Position numbers and translations under genes: made by a program. Shown here in pieces: positions 33,637-46,187 of a DNA stretch of 64,000 nt (positions are counted from its first letter, which is position 1; each line of letters starts with the position of its first letter). The DNA is from Prinsepia uniflora. Lineage: Eukaryota > Streptophyta > Magnoliopsida > Rosales > Rosaceae. The notes under the pieces were generated by a model. It searched no databases. It saw only the letters and a list, made by a program, of their open reading frames with translations, and was not told where the DNA came from. The stretch spans positions 67,047,583 to 67,111,582 of the forward strand of contig CM064863.1 of the NCBI GenBank assembly GCA_032719365.1. Reading direction: 5' to 3'.

Positions 33637-36600
33637 AGTGACGACCAGTCTCGAATTAGTGGGATTAATTAAGGATTAATGACAGATTATCCTTGCTAAT
33701 CGGGGATTAGACGAGGATTAACGGACGTTCAAGGTGAAATGACGATTTTGCCCCTAGAATAGGTGAATCGTTGACTTTTCATTCAGATGGTCAAATGGAC
33801 TTTGGGCGATGACTGCGACGTAGTTCGGGACGTCACGAGTTCATAGACAGGTGGCACGCTCGATTCCGACGTTCGAGTAAGAAGTTATGAATTTCGGAAG
33901 TTCGAGGCCATTTTAGTAATTTGGTTGAAAATGAGCAAATAGTTTACTTTTGACCCGGGAGGTCCGATGGTCGAGGGCCGAGGACCGTTACGTAGATAAG
34001 CACGATACAAATCCGTAGACAGGCGGCATGTCGAATTCGGACGTTCGACGGAAAAGTTACGGTTCACGGAAGTACGAATGCACTATTACACGAATTACGA
34101 AACGGATGCTTTTGGAATTAAGTGGGGCCCAGATATTTGTCATTGGACCAATGGATGAGTGACAAGTGTCACCCATCTACTGGCCATCCCTTTTCATTCA
34201 TGTATATCACCCATTTTTCCTTGTTCTTTGTTCGTGCTTACCAAACACACCCAAACCCGATCTCCCATCCAACCCCAAATCTAAACCCTTACCCTATGAT
34301 CATGGTTGTGAGACCCTGAGAGTGAGAGGAGTGCTGGATGATGGAGGTGGCTGGCATGAGGCAACGCCGCCGTGGACGGCGGCCATGGATCGAGCAAGGT
34401 ACTCGGTTTATCCATTTTCTCCATATATTTTGATTTACACATTATGGTTGATTTTGGATGTTTGGATAAGGATTAGTAGGTTGCTAGGAAGCTTTTAGGA
34501 CAGTTTTGAGGGTGGTTCACGGCTGAGGAGACCCTGAGGGTGGCCGGGAAAACAGGGGTCGTGAGGCCCTTTGAGCATAGATAGGATTTAAGAGTTTTTC
34601 CTTTGGTTTGATGATTGGAAATTGTAGGAAATAAGAAGTTAGGAAGATTGGGATTGAAAAGGAGGAGATTGGGTGAAAAATGAGGAGTAGAGAGCCCTAG
34701 ACCGGTCACGTCGGTCAAGTTAGACCGGCTGTACAGGGTGAACCGACCAGACCGGTTCGATTGCATGAAGAAGATAAACAGTGTACTGGCGCGTGAGGCC
34801 CACACGTAGGATGTTCTTGGGGCACGTGCTCCCTCCTTTGGGGAAACTTTCAACATGTCAAATCATCTATTTGATGTTACGAATATTTTGGGACTGGTTT
34901 CGTATCAATCGGACATCGTTTCGATATAGTTCATGACGTCCGAAGGTTTAGGTTCGCGTTTAAAAATAGTTAGAAATTCTGGAAAATTACGAGACTTTAG
35001 TGAGGGGTTATTTAAGTAGTTAGTAACCCTCTAAATTAATTTGGACAGGTTTGGGAATGCCGGAGGTGACGATTGGCCCGGGAAGACGTTTTGGTACGCG
35101 TATCGAGGCGTGACTTCGGACGGTCTGTGAGTGGACTTGTTTTATGAATTTGATGCATGCATAAATGTTTACAAATGTTTTAAATACATGTTTTGTGATT
35201 CCATGAGTGCATTTGTTTGTGGTAGCCTAGGATTTACGTATTTGCACGTATTTCGAGATTTCCAATTTTATTCGATGCTTATACGTGCTAGGTTTTCAAC
35301 GAGGATTTAATAAATGGATTTTTGATTTGGAATTATGAACTCGGGCATGAGGCCCATTTCATTTACAACTCTCGGACTTGGAGTCCATTTGATTTGATGA
35401 GTAATCAGACCAAGGGTCCATTTGAGTTATACGATCAGACCGAGGGTCCCGTTGGTTTACAAATCCGGGCTTGAGGCCCATTTGGTTGTAATATCAGGCT
35501 TGAGGCTCCGTTGACTGTAGTATCAGGCTTGAGGCCCTGTTGGTTGTGAAATCGGACTTGAGGTCCCGTTGAGTATGGTTTCGGGCTTAGGGCCCAGTTA
35601 GTCGTGATATCGGGCCAGAGGCCCAGTTGATTGTGAAATCGGGCTTGAGTCCCAGTTCGGTTTATGAAATGAGAATTCGGGCATGAGACCCTGTTGAATT
35701 GTGGATTTAGGTCGAGGCCTGTGAAATGGATTTGAATCAGATTCGAGGAATCTTGTTGAGATGAATCGGGTATGAGATCCAGTTGAGAAATGTTTTGAGA
35801 AAGAAAGTATTTGGAAAATGTATGAAATCCTCCATATGATTTGTATGGTCTCCTCCAGACGTCGACCTGGAGAGTCACTATCCACAGACCAGAGTGGGTA
35901 TCCCCATAGGGATCCCGTTCCAGGAGTGGAAGTTATGTGTTATGATGTGGTCCCGAACCAGATTCTGGAGAGATGTGTGGACTAGATCCGGAGGTAGAGC
36001 TCAGACTAGATCCAGAGATTGAGCCTCCCATATGGAGAATTCCTGGGAGAAGACTCGGAGTGAGACCCTGAGTGGTGTGCACACTAGTATAGAGATGATA
36101 TCGTGACATTTATCGGGGATGTGTTCCCAGGGGCTGTGTGCCCCAAGTTGGCATCATCTCGGAAGTGTCGCGGATGGGTTATACGTATGTTGATACGTAT
36201 GAGGTTTTATGGAAAGTGATTTGGGGGCGGAGACCCTGTGTTTTATGATTCGGAAAGTGGTTTGGGGCAGAGACCCCATAATGTATGTTTTGGTATTTCA
36301 CTGAGAATGGTTTTGGGTTGAGACCCACGTATGTTGATTTGGGATGAGTTCCCACATGTATGGATTTACGGGTTTTTGTGATTTCGGGTCGGGGACCCAT
36401 AAATGGATTTATGGTTCATGACGGTTTATAGGGACCAGCATGAACCCTTGAATGGTTTTTATGGGTCATGACGGTTTATGGGAACCGGGCATGAACCCTT
36501 GAAAGGTTTTGAGAATATGTTTGACAAATGGTTTTATGAACGTTTGATAAATGGTTTTTGAATGCATGCATATGCTTTTAATGAAGGGTATAAATGTATT

Positions 36601-36851
36601 TATGTGAAAATATTTTATTAAAATATTATTTTGTCCACTCATGACTTTTGTTGTTTTAATGCCCTTCAGGTTGATCGCGGATGCAGGCTATAGCAGAGAC
36701 GAGACATCACACTCCTCCTCCTACAATCCTGGCGTGCTCTGGAAGCCAGGTAAGGGCTAGAGACGGAATTTTCCCTGGTCTGACACGTCATGTCAGACGA
36801 GATCAAGCGTGTCCCATGTTAATCCCAGGGGATTTGGGAACGGTCTTTTCA
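33637..36851 (+). mobile_element. Solo LTR (TGACGACC family)
   Basis: The exact target duplication TGGTA lies at 33632-33636 and 36852-36856. The 5' end reads AGTGACGACCAGTCTCG (first base mutated from T) and the 3' end reads GGGAACGGTCTTTTCA, close to the GGTCCTGTCA consensus. No internal sequence remains. Its start matches the fragment at 659. Length is 3,215 bp. A tandem array lies at 35340-35720. Confidence 0.88.
35340..35720. repeat. LTR minisatellite with GGGC...AGGCCC units
   Basis: About ten units of 35-42 bp contain a near-palindrome such as CGGGCTTGAGGCCCAGTTG or CGGGCATGAGGCCCATTTC. Each could form a short hairpin in RNA. Related units occur in other LTRs here (12656-12890; two copies at 20060-20100). 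Confidence 0.65.
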
Positions 36852-37029
36852 TGGTAGGTGTTCTTGACCCATCTGGACCTGTTTTAATATCTTCTTAAAA
36901 ATTAATATTATCTTGCATTTGTTTCCTTTCTTTTAAGATGGCATCACAAATATCCATATATGTTTCTTTTCATTGAATCTTAGAGTGTTTTGGGACCTCT
37001 CAAAGTGAATTGTCATAGTTCGGATTATC

Positions 37030-37694
37030 ATCTAACACGTTATGGCCTCAAGTGATGAGATCTACTCAATGGATCCAAAGATGGGTCCCCTCAAGTTGGG
37101 ACTCCCCCTCACCTGTTCATAACATGGGTCCTTCCCCAAGATCCGAGAGCTCTTGCATTACTATCTTGTGGGCAATAATTAGGGTAGGATGGCCATTTTC
37201 ATCTTTTTTGGTCAACCTAATGTTTTCTAGGTCGGGATCATAAAAATTGGCCTCACCTATTGTCGGGTTAGCCATGAATGGCTTCATGTCCGCTTGGATG
37301 ACTTGCCACATACCTCCCTTGAATGTAGTTTCTTTGGGGTTCCATAGAGAGATATGCTAATAAATAGTGGATGGGACACATATACTCTTGTGAATCCAAT
37401 CACATCCTAATAGCACGTTGTAACTAGCCGTGTTATCGATCACAAAGAAAGCCAACATTAACTTCTTGGAATCGACGGTGATCTCCTAGGGAAAAACCCC
37501 AAGAGTCTTAGTAGCGGTCCCAGTGAAGTTAGAAATTATCACCGTTGTTGGCAAGCAATTTTGGACAACCCTACCCAGTCTTTCCAGTATTTTGGATGGC
37601 AGGACATTGATGGAAAATCCCTCATCGATCAGGACTTTGTTTATCAGGATACCTTCTAAGTAGGTAGTAATGAAGATGGGGCGGAGGTGATATG
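37030..37694 (-). pseudogene. Ty3-type aspartic protease region, degenerate
   Basis: The minus strand reads LHYYLEGILINKVLIDEGFS, INVLPSKILERLG, then LAFFVIDNTASYNVLLGCDW and IHKSICVPSTI. This is the layout of plant retroelement aspartic proteases. The catalytic motif, normally D-T/S-G, is D-E-G here. Frameshifts and stops follow. Further downstream text (TIGEANFYDPDLENIRLT) is of the kind found in these polyproteins. The solo LTR at 37695 splits it from the upstream coding part near 40800. Confidence 0.65.
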
Positions 37695-40600
37695 TGTAAC
37701 AACCCGTCCCGAGAGTTGGGTTTAGTAGAGTGATTAAGATGGGATTAGTGAGCTTAATCGGTGGTTAGTTGGTCCCGATAAAGTCGTTAGCCTAGAATGA
37801 GGATTTTGCCCCTAGTTCAGGCAAAAGGTTGACCTTTAGTTCGGGTAGTCTTGTGGACTTTGACCGGTGACTAGGACGTAGGTTAGGACGTCACAAATCC
37901 ATAGGCAGGTGGCACGCCCGATTCCGACATCCGAGGAGGAAGTTATGATGTCCGGAAGGTTGGGGGCATAACCGTAATTTGGCTAAAGTAAGGGGGAAAA
38001 GTTGACTTTTTGTACGAACGGGTTTTGGTATGTTGACCTAAGACAGTTAGATAGCTCTTGTCGTCCTGAGTTCGATGACAGGCGGCACGTATTCATTGGA
38101 TATACAATGTGGGAGTTACGGGTCTAGGAAGTCAGTGGCATAACCGTAAATTTGAGTTAAAAAGAAGGGTAATTTGGTCTTTTGGTTATCTGGGGATTTG
38201 TGCACAGAGAGGGCAAAGTGGATGGCTGAGATTGGGCCAGATGGTGAAGGCATGGGCAGATTGGTGACATGTGGCAAGTGTGTAGTGGGTTCTACACACT
38301 TGTGCACGGGTCCAATTATTTGGGACTTAAATCGTGCCCGTGTGTGTGTGTTCTTCAACCAGAGTGAAACAGAGGGAGGAATTGAGAGAAATTGAGAAGG
38401 TAATCGTGTAGGTTGGTGAGTCTGGTGAGTTGTGTGGGTGAAAGGAAGAAGAAAGGAGGTTGATGATCGAGTTTGGGACCGAGATCGTGCACGGAGACAC
38501 GGTGGTTGGTGAGGCTGAGTTTTCTGGGAAAACAGAGAGACGGTGAGACAGAGACGGTGGTTGTGCCGTGAGGTGGCTCAATTCAAGTTAAAAGGAGGTT
38601 GGGACGAGTGCAGAGGACTTGTTGGACACCGTGGTACACGGCGGTGCAGACGGCGGAGGAAGAATCGAAGGTATACCCGATTCCCCTGTTTTTCTCATTT
38701 GTTTCAATTCAAAAGTCGTGGACCTAGGGCTAGAGTCGAGGGATTTGGAGGTTAGGGTGAGACTCCTGGAGGTCCTAGGAATCGTCTGAGTGTGTTGTCG
38801 TGACGGGGAGTGCACGGTGGCGGTTGGCACGACAAAGAGTACCTGTGTGCTCTGTTTTGCCGTGATGTTCAAACGGGAAGTCGTGACGTGTGGGGTTGAG
38901 TCGACGGTCAAGGTAAGTCGGGTTAGGCTTAGAGAGGTCCAGGGAAGAGTTTGGTGTAGCCACCGTGAAGGGGGGTGAGCTGGGTGGCCGGGAAGGAAAA
39001 CAGGGGCTATTGGGCCGTCTGGTTTCGAGTTCAGTCGACAAGTACAGGGCTGTGTCGAGGTGTTTGGAGTTGGGGAAAAGATAGCCTAGGACTGGACGAT
39101 GAGAATGGTGAAGAAAGGGAGGGTAATGTTGCAGGCACGGCGGTGAACCGCTGACGCCGGTTCAAGTTGCAGACTACTGTGCTGAACCGGGTCTGCTCGA
39201 GGTTGAAGGTGCACTGTAGCTGGCGCGTGAGGGCCACGAGCAGCCACTTTGGGCGGCGTGTGGGGGCGCGTGCGGCGGCGATGGGGAAAACGGTCAACAT
39301 GGTTTTTGGTCCAGGAGTTGTGTTGAGTTCAATGGAAGTGGTCTCGGGTTGTGCGGACGTCGTTTGAGTTTAGTTCCGCGAGGGTGAAGGTTTAGGGTCC
39401 CAGGTTATTACGCTTTCGATTTGGGGAGTTTTGAGGGAATTTAGGTGAACTTTCGTAGACGTGTTAGTGACGTAATTTGGTGGTTGTTGACAGGATCGGG
39501 ACTTCCCGAGGAAGCCGAGGAACGTGCTGGACGTTCGGGACACGATTGAGGACTCGGTACTGTGAGTGGACCCTTTCCTTAAACTCGAGCATGCATAACT
39601 GTTTTCTATAATTGTTTTGTGGTTTTAATCATACTTCTATGTTTATCGAATATGTTTACTTCTATTTTTATCGAATATGTTTCGGTTGGTTTTACATTAT
39701 TACACGTTTTGCGAGGAAATCGGTTTTTAGCATGTTTTACGAGGAAGCTTTGAATTTTGACATTGATGCTATGGTTTTGGGATTTCAAATGATAAGTGGT
39801 TTTCAATGATTATAAAGGGATTTTGGAACATGCTTTCGATGATTAAAGGTTTTCGGTTTTAGAAACGGATTTCGGAAAAAGGGTTGGTTTCCAAGTAGAA
39901 AAGTGGATTCCGGATTTGGGTTCGGAATGACGGTTCGTGATGCTGGAAGGGCATCAGACCGGTGATTTCGGATCCGGGTTTTGATGTGAATACAAAAATG
40001 GTTTTCAACTGGTTTTGATTGGATTTACTGGATCTGGTTATTGGGTTTAAAGACCCGGATATTGATTGACGGGGACGGGCCCGGATTGGGTTTAAAGACC
40101 CGGATTGAGTTTAAAGACTCGGATATATTGATATTTCCCCCGTAGGCCTGTTGAGTTTAAAGACTCATGAGTTTAAAGACTCGGATATTATTAAGGCCTG
40201 GATTGAGTTTAAAGAATCGGGAGTTTAAAGACTCGGATAGGTCCAGCAGGTTTGATCGGAAAATGATGACTTCATGTTCATGGTTTATGACACGATTTTA
40301 TGATTCACAGGCTGTGGTTTTTCTTCTAACTGTTTTATAGTGTTTCTGTTTCTTATGATGTGATTTGGTTTATAACTGTTCTGATAACTGGGTTATGCAT
40401 GTGGTTTTCAAAACGGAGGGTGAAACTTGGTTTTCTGATAAATGGTTTTAGAACTTTTCTTTTATTATGGTCCACTCACACCCTTTGTTTTTAACTTTCC
40501 CTCCAGGTTGTGGAGTTAGTGCGGGGTCTTGACGTCGAGGCAGTGTCCGAGGCATAGAAGTCACGGAGTGGTTTAAAGTCTTTCCGCGTGCGTGTAATTA

Positions 40601-40796
40601 TTATCGGTTTTTATTTCCTTGTATTCCGTACTATGCTCTGTAAACTTTAACTTCGGGATATTTTATATAGTTTCTCCTGCGTCTGACTGAGTTTTGGGTG
40701 ATTTTGAGTGAGTTGTACTTGAGTTTTGTGTCGGGGAGTCAGACGGGAGCAGGATTTACCTCGGGTTTCGGGGTGAAACCGGGGTGGGTCCTGACA
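37695..40796 (+). mobile_element. Solo LTR (TGTAACAACCCG family), copy 1
   Basis: The exact target duplication ATATG lies at 37690-37694 and 40797-40801. It runs from TGTAACAACCCGTCCCGAG to GGGTCCTGACA. It is the same family as 51748-54266 (shared GTGCGGGGTCTTGACGTCGA near the 3' end) but about 580 bp longer, partly from the TTTAAAGACCCGG array at 40036-40243. Length is 3,102 bp. Confidence 0.9.
40036..40243. repeat. TTTAAAGACYCGG tandem array in solo LTR
   Basis: GGGTTTAAAGACCCGG or GAGTTTAAAGACTCGG occurs about seven times with varied spacers. The word is partly self-complementary (CGGGT...ACCCG). A shorter version occurs in the LTR fragment at 45430-45495. Confidence 0.7.
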
Positions 40797-40801
40797 ATAT
40801 G

Positions 40802-43260
40802 TCATCTTCTTGGTAGGATTTGAAAAAAAAATCATCTTCACCCTAAAAACACTACTCGAGATGGTTCGTAGGCAATCACATCGCCTTTCATTTGGTTTAC
40901 CTGGTGGTAGACATCCACCAAGTGCTCTGGCAACACTATCACTAGGTGTACCTCATGTTGAACCTCTCTTTGCCCCTCGTAGGCTAATCCTTCCACCTCT
41001 ATGATTTCCAACAACTCCTTCTTGAACTCTTTAAACTCCTCTGCAATCATGTCATGATCATCACTTAGTTGGGTATCGTAGTCAAAACTTTCTCCCGTTG
41101 TCAGGACATGAAGATTTTCAGATTGGTCGTTTGATAGTTCTTCTTTAGTAAGGTTACCAATCGTGATCTTCCTTCCAGCTTCTACAGGAGTTTCAGACAT
41201 AGAGCTTGGGAATGATAGGTTTATTTGAAGGATGACCCCATCCTTCTTCTTTCTCAAGTTTTCCTTAAGAGGACAGATCAACTCTCTATAGGTTTTGAAT
41301 TGTTTTTGGATCTTGTGCCAGTAGTCCATCCCAGTTCCTTGCCCAAGCTTTCCATCTTACCAACCAAATACCATCTTCTGTTTTGGACGATGGCTTTCCC
41401 TGGTCGGGATATTGATGATCCCCAAAAAGTGGATTTTCAACCATTTGGATCCCGGTGGTTGGTTAGAAACTTTTGGTTGGCTGGCTATTTTTATTTCTTT
41501 ATGTCCTCTAACCTTTGGAAGATAAAACATCAAGGGAGCTTTCCTTTCGGACTATGGAGTTTGTAGCTGGTTTTAGAACAAATCAGGAGGTCCTCGTCCC
41601 ATTTTTCTCTCAACCTCTCAATTTATAGGTCTATGTTAACGCCTGAGGTGGGGATTTCCAACACACTCTGTCCTGTACTTGTTACATATGACCAAACTCC
41701 TAATGATTGTGGCTATCAATCTTTTAGCCTCCTGAGTTTCCTTGGCGGACCCACTTTGGTCACATTTCCTTTTTCAGGCTGTGACCATTGTAGGTCGACC
41801 ATGTTAACTAACGTTATAGGGAATGAGTTAGTGTCCACTATCATTGGCATCTTTGGTATTGGGACCAAAGAAATATGTCCTTGGTTGATCAAGTTTTGGA
41901 TTGTATTCCTTAATTGTGCACAATTTACGATAGAGTTGTGTGGTGATACACACCATTTTTAAAATTATTTTCCTTTGATCTCTTCTGGTCTAGGCATTTC
42001 TTGCTTGGGATTAGGCTTGATCACTTTTGCTTCGACTAGTTCATCATATATCTCTCTAGTCTTGGTCAGGTCGAATAGATATGAAGTAAAACTAAGACTT
42101 TTTTGGCAAAGTATCCTCCAGTTAGGTTAATGGGTTTCTAATCATGCACAGGTTTGACCAATGATTACAAGTCCTTTGTCCGAAGGCTAGATCTCAGTTG
42201 TAGTTACCTCTATTTCCCACACCTCTATTTTTTCCGAGGATCCTTCCTCTACATGTTTGTGGTCTACATGATGAACAGGTATCTTGCTTTTGTAGAATGA
42301 GGATACTTTAGAGTTATGCTTTTGTCTTTGTTCTTCTTCTAGCAATCTTTCAAATTTAGACATGGATACCATTATCTCCTATAAGTCTGAGAAAGTGGTT
42401 TTATCAAACTTTGTTCTTAGTGAGAACCTTAGTGTTCTTTTCCTAATGGCCACCATTTGGTCGTTGTTCATGGGGTACGTGCATTTCATCTTTAGCCATT
42501 TAAACATGGCGATGGAGCTCTTAGTAGTCTGAAACTTTTAATAGTCTCATGTTCTCCTCATTTGATGGCAGTTAGGTCATTGATCGTGATCTCAGGCTCA
42601 ACCCGGTAAAATTCTTTATGGAACCTGGTCTCCATTTGCCTCCCAAGTGTGTATGAAGGCTTCTAGCAGTGATGTATATGAAGAAAAAGTATCCTAAGCC
42701 AGAAAAATGTTGAACAAACATAGCTTAAGATAGGAATGATCCTCAAGAACTACACACTAGCCGAGAACCTCTCGATATGTTCCAGGGACGATATACTGCC
42801 ATCTTCACTAAAAAGTGAAAAAGCTAGTGGTTTAAAGTTCATGGGAAAAGGATTGTCTTGGTCCATGTACGCTGGGATATTAGTTCTCCTAGGAGGCACT
42901 AGTTGTCCTTGAATCATACGTCTTATCTCGGCCATTTTAGTCATTAAGGCATGATACTCGACTACATGGGGTGGCCTTTAGTTAGGCTTGAATTCCTCTT
43001 CTAACCCCATGTTTTCAGATCGTCTCCAGTTCTCCAATGTTAACCTTCGACTTTTCCCAAGAGCATGGTCGGTATTTGACATAGATCTCGCTATCCTTTT
43101 TCGACTGGACCTCATGGATCCTGATCGTTTCAAAAAATTTGGTAGGTGAAGCATTAGAGAACAAAGCCCCATGACCATAGGTTCAGATGTAAAAACTCTA
43201 AAATCCACGGTGCATTTCCCTTTTTTTGGGCTTGCTATCTCTAGCGGTGGAGTGGCAGCC
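40802..43260 (-). pseudogene. Ty3-type gag and gag-protease spacer, degenerate
   Basis: On the minus strand 42944-42750 reads MTKMAEIRRMIQGQLVPP, then FSEDGSISSLEHIERFSAS, resembling the start of the retrotransposon gag domain in plant Ty3 polyproteins. 43262-42978 and 42372-42187 hold further charged pieces (KFERLLEEEQRQKHNSK). 41329-40838 encodes an acidic stretch running towards the protease (EEFKEFKKELLEIIEVEG). Several frames and stops separate them. No CCHC knuckle was found. Confidence 0.5.
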
Positions 43261-43538
43261 AATTTCGGCTCCGTTTTCCCTAACCTTCATCTGATCACAA
43301 ATGGGAGCTAGGCGTTTTTGATGAATTTCATCAATTCTTCCTTAGCTAATTCATGACTGGTGTTATCCTCGAGATTTCCATCATGAGGAGTTTCCATATT
43401 GGTTTCCATTAGTGGTGGCCTAGGATTTTCTTGTTGTGGTGTTGAACTCCCAAATCTCCTTTCAACATCACGTTTCTGATCTGTATAACATAACTTGGAT
43501 ATGCACTACAACAGAATCCCACTGAGCGTGCTAGATTA

Positions 43539-43662
43539 TGTTTGTGCCCAAAATGTTGACGCAAAAAAATCTAGGGTCGTCGTTCAGTTACTCACTTCTA
43601 AAGGAACGGATATGCAAGTGTTTGGATTATAGGGATCTCTTCGTTGTAGTTTGATGCAATGG
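43539..43662 (-). repeat. LTR-like end, right
   Basis: TGTTTGTGCCCAAAATGTTG begins the segment matching 28764-28892. It is cut at 43662 by the start of another LTR. Just left lies TAGCACGCTCAGTGGGATTC read on the minus strand, which sits where a primer site would be; the tRNA was not identified. Confidence 0.5.
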
Positions 43663-45517
43663 TGTAACGACCCGTCCCGTGAACCAGGATTAGATTAGTG
43701 GTTAATGACAGTTTAGTGAAGATAACCGGTGATTAGTTGGATAATTTCGGACGGATGGTGCGAAATGACTATTTTGCCCCTATAATGGGCAAAAATGTTG
43801 ACTTTTTGTTCGGACGGTCAAATGAACTTTGACCGATGACTGTGACGTAGTTTGGGACGTCACGAGTACATAGACAGGTGGCACGCCCGATTCCGACATC
43901 CGAGGAGGAAGTTCTGACGTTCGGAAGTTCGAGTGCATTTTCGTAATTAAGGTAAAAGAGGGAAATTGTTGAATTTTTACACGACAACTACTTTTCACAC
44001 AATTCGAGGACCATGAGGAAGGTCTCGAGTCCCTGATTCCAACGACAGGCGGCATGTAGCATTTAGAGTTCGGGAAATAAAATTATGGGTCTAAGTTTAT
44101 AAGGGGTAAAACAATAATTTGGACATTAGAAGGGAAAAATGGTCATTGTGATTCCTTGGGATCTGTGCCCAGTTATTGTGTGACAAGTGGCTATTCTGGG
44201 AAGTTCTAACCACAGAGAAGAGGACACCTGTCCTTCTCTGGATGGTGGTAGAACCAGGCACCAATCAATTTAAACTTTGGTTGTTCACGGCTTAAGCTTA
44301 AAAATCAGAGAATAGAGCAGGGGAAACAACCCAGTTTATCTTGTGATCTTCCTTAGTGTGAGAGGTGTGTGAAGGCAAGAGAGAGAACTGTGGTTGAGGG
44401 TTTGGATGGTGCTGTCACAGCAAGCCGCCGTGGATGGTGGCCCTATGACAAGAGGAAACAAAGTGGAAACAAAACCGTGAGGAACCAGGATTTGAGCACC
44501 ATCAATCATGATCTTGAACTCATAGTTTCTGAAAGGAAAATGGTTGGAAGGTCGAAAGGAACTCCATAGATAGGGAATTAGGCTTGGAAGGGACGGTAAG
44601 TGAAAGTTTAGGAAAATTTGATTTTGAAATCGAAAATGGTGATTTCAGTTTGACACGGTTTTACTCATAATTGTTGATTGGATAAGGGTTTGGAGGATCT
44701 AAGGAACTCAGCAAGCTCAAAACCAAGGGAAATGAGGGCTGGAATCGTGCTGGGTGACGGTCGACGGTGGACAACGAGATTTTTGAATCGGGAAGGTAAA
44801 TATAGACCAGAATTCTTTGTTTTTAGTTAACTAGATTGATTATACTTGTGGGACGAAGCTAAGGATAACAATAGAATTAGAAATAGAATAAATATGGGAC
44901 AAAACTGGGAACACCGGTTCAAAATCAGACCGGAATTACAGACCGGTTCAGACCGGTCGACTGTTGTTGAAGATGATGAACAGTGACTGGCGCGTGAGGG
45001 CCACGCGCAACCACTTCAGGTGGCGCATGTGGGCGCGTGGCACATATTTCGAGGAAGGTTCCAACATGACTTTTAAAGCATTTGATGTAACGAACATTTT
45101 GGAGCTGGTTTCGAGTCGATCAGACATCGTCTCAATATGTTCTTCGATTTCTCTTGTGATTTGACGATGGTTTTAATGCTTTGATTTCGGGATTTGAAAG
45201 ATGATTTGATTTCAAGGTTTTGAAATGGATTTCAGAAAAGTGATTTCGGGCTTGGAGCCCTACTCTTGTGATTACAGAAATGATATTTTGGATTCGGTTT
45301 TGAGGTTTGGAAAGGAAGTCTGGATTTGGGTTCGGGACAGTGGTTCCGAATGCCGACTTACGGAATCATTGTTACGAATTCGACTGTGGATTTTCTGTGG
45401 TTTTCACTGATTGAATGAAAAATGGTTTTGGGTTTAAAGACCCGGAAAAATAGAAAAACCTACTGCATCTAGTTTTGAGTTTAAAGACTCGGATTGATTG
45501 ACGGGAGGAGGGTCCTG
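43663..45517 (+). mobile_element. LTR fragment, 3' end missing
   Basis: It starts TGTAACGACCCGTCCCGTGA and shares body words with the other large LTRs (GTTGACTTTTTGTTCGG, GGGTTTAAAGACCCGG). It stops at 45517, where a reverse-oriented LTR end begins. The usual GGGTCCTGNCA terminus after a full body is absent, so about 1 kb is lost. Confidence 0.65.
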
Positions 45518-46187
45518 TGTCAGGACCGGTCCCAAATCCCCCGGGATTAACGTGGGACCCGCCTGATCCCCTCTGACACCACGTGTCAGACTAGGGAAAA
45601 TTCCATCTCTAGCCCTCGCCAGGGCTGTCAGAGTGCGTCAGGATCGTAGGAGGAGGGGAGTGATGTCTCGTCTCTGCTACAGCCCGCATCCGCGATCAAC
45701 CTGAAGGGCATTAAAACAGGAAAACTGTGAGTGGACAAAAAAAATATTTTATTTAAAAACGTTTTCGCATAAAGAGATTTATGCACTTCAATAAAAGCAT
45801 ATGCATGCATTCAAAAACCGTTTAGCAAAACGTTCATAAAACCATTTACCAAACATCTCAAAATCATTCAAGGGTTCATGCCCGGCCCCATAAACCGCCA
45901 TGACCCATAAAAACCTTTCAAGGGTTCATACCGGTTCACATAAACCGTCATGAACCGTAAATCCATTTGGGTCCCCGACCCGAAATCACAACTCAAAAAC
46001 CCATAAATCCATGCATGTGGGAACTCGACCCAAATCATTCTCAGTCAAAAACCATCAACGAAAACCATTATCAGTGAACTCGGGATATCCGAGTCTGTAA
46101 ACTCAAATGTCAGCTGTCACCACTTCTACAAGAGTACAAGAAGCACTCAATGATTTGGGCCGAGTTCCCAAATCATTCTCAGTGAAC
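45518..46187 (-). mobile_element. Reverse-oriented LTR 3'-end fragment fused to copia
   Basis: Its minus-strand 3' end, GGGACCGGTCCTGACA, lies at 45518. The sequence matches the last several hundred bases of the solo LTR at 33637 (AGGTTGATCGCGGATGC, GTCTGACACGT, CATGAACCCTTGAA). It contains a 52-bp piece of copia sequence (46103-46154) and ends at the copia junction near 46187. Head-to-head with the preceding LTR fragment. Confidence 0.65.
46103..46154. repeat. 52-bp perfect inverted copy of copia segment 46412-46463
   Basis: Bases 46103-46154 (TCAAATGTCAGCTGTCACC...) are the exact reverse complement of 46412-46463. The copy sits inside LTR-derived sequence about 260 bp from its source. Confidence 0.95.

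Larger units (their letters stand above)
28764..43662 (-). mobile_element. Decayed Ty3-type element (gag-protease on minus strand), heavily nested
   Basis: Related segments of about 125 bp, in the same orientation, bound the region (28764-28892 and 43539-43662; both contain AAAATGTTGACG, AGGGTCGT and GATCTCTTCG) and look like pieces of its two LTRs. Between them the minus strand holds gag remains (43260-40838) and a retroviral-type aspartic protease (37694-37030), while the plus strand holds a convergent decayed coiled-coil ORF. No reverse transcriptase or integrase was found. Later insertions are a Cassandra tandem and two solo LTRs, together about 7.6 kb. Boundaries are inferred and the element is dead. 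Confidence 0.5.

Noticed and set aside
38116..39300. Several Ser/Thr/Pro/Arg-rich ORFs in 38.1-39.3 kb and 52.1-53.3 kb
   Set aside because: Both sets sit at equivalent places of two solo LTRs of one family and differ by frameshifts; LTR sequence, not genes.
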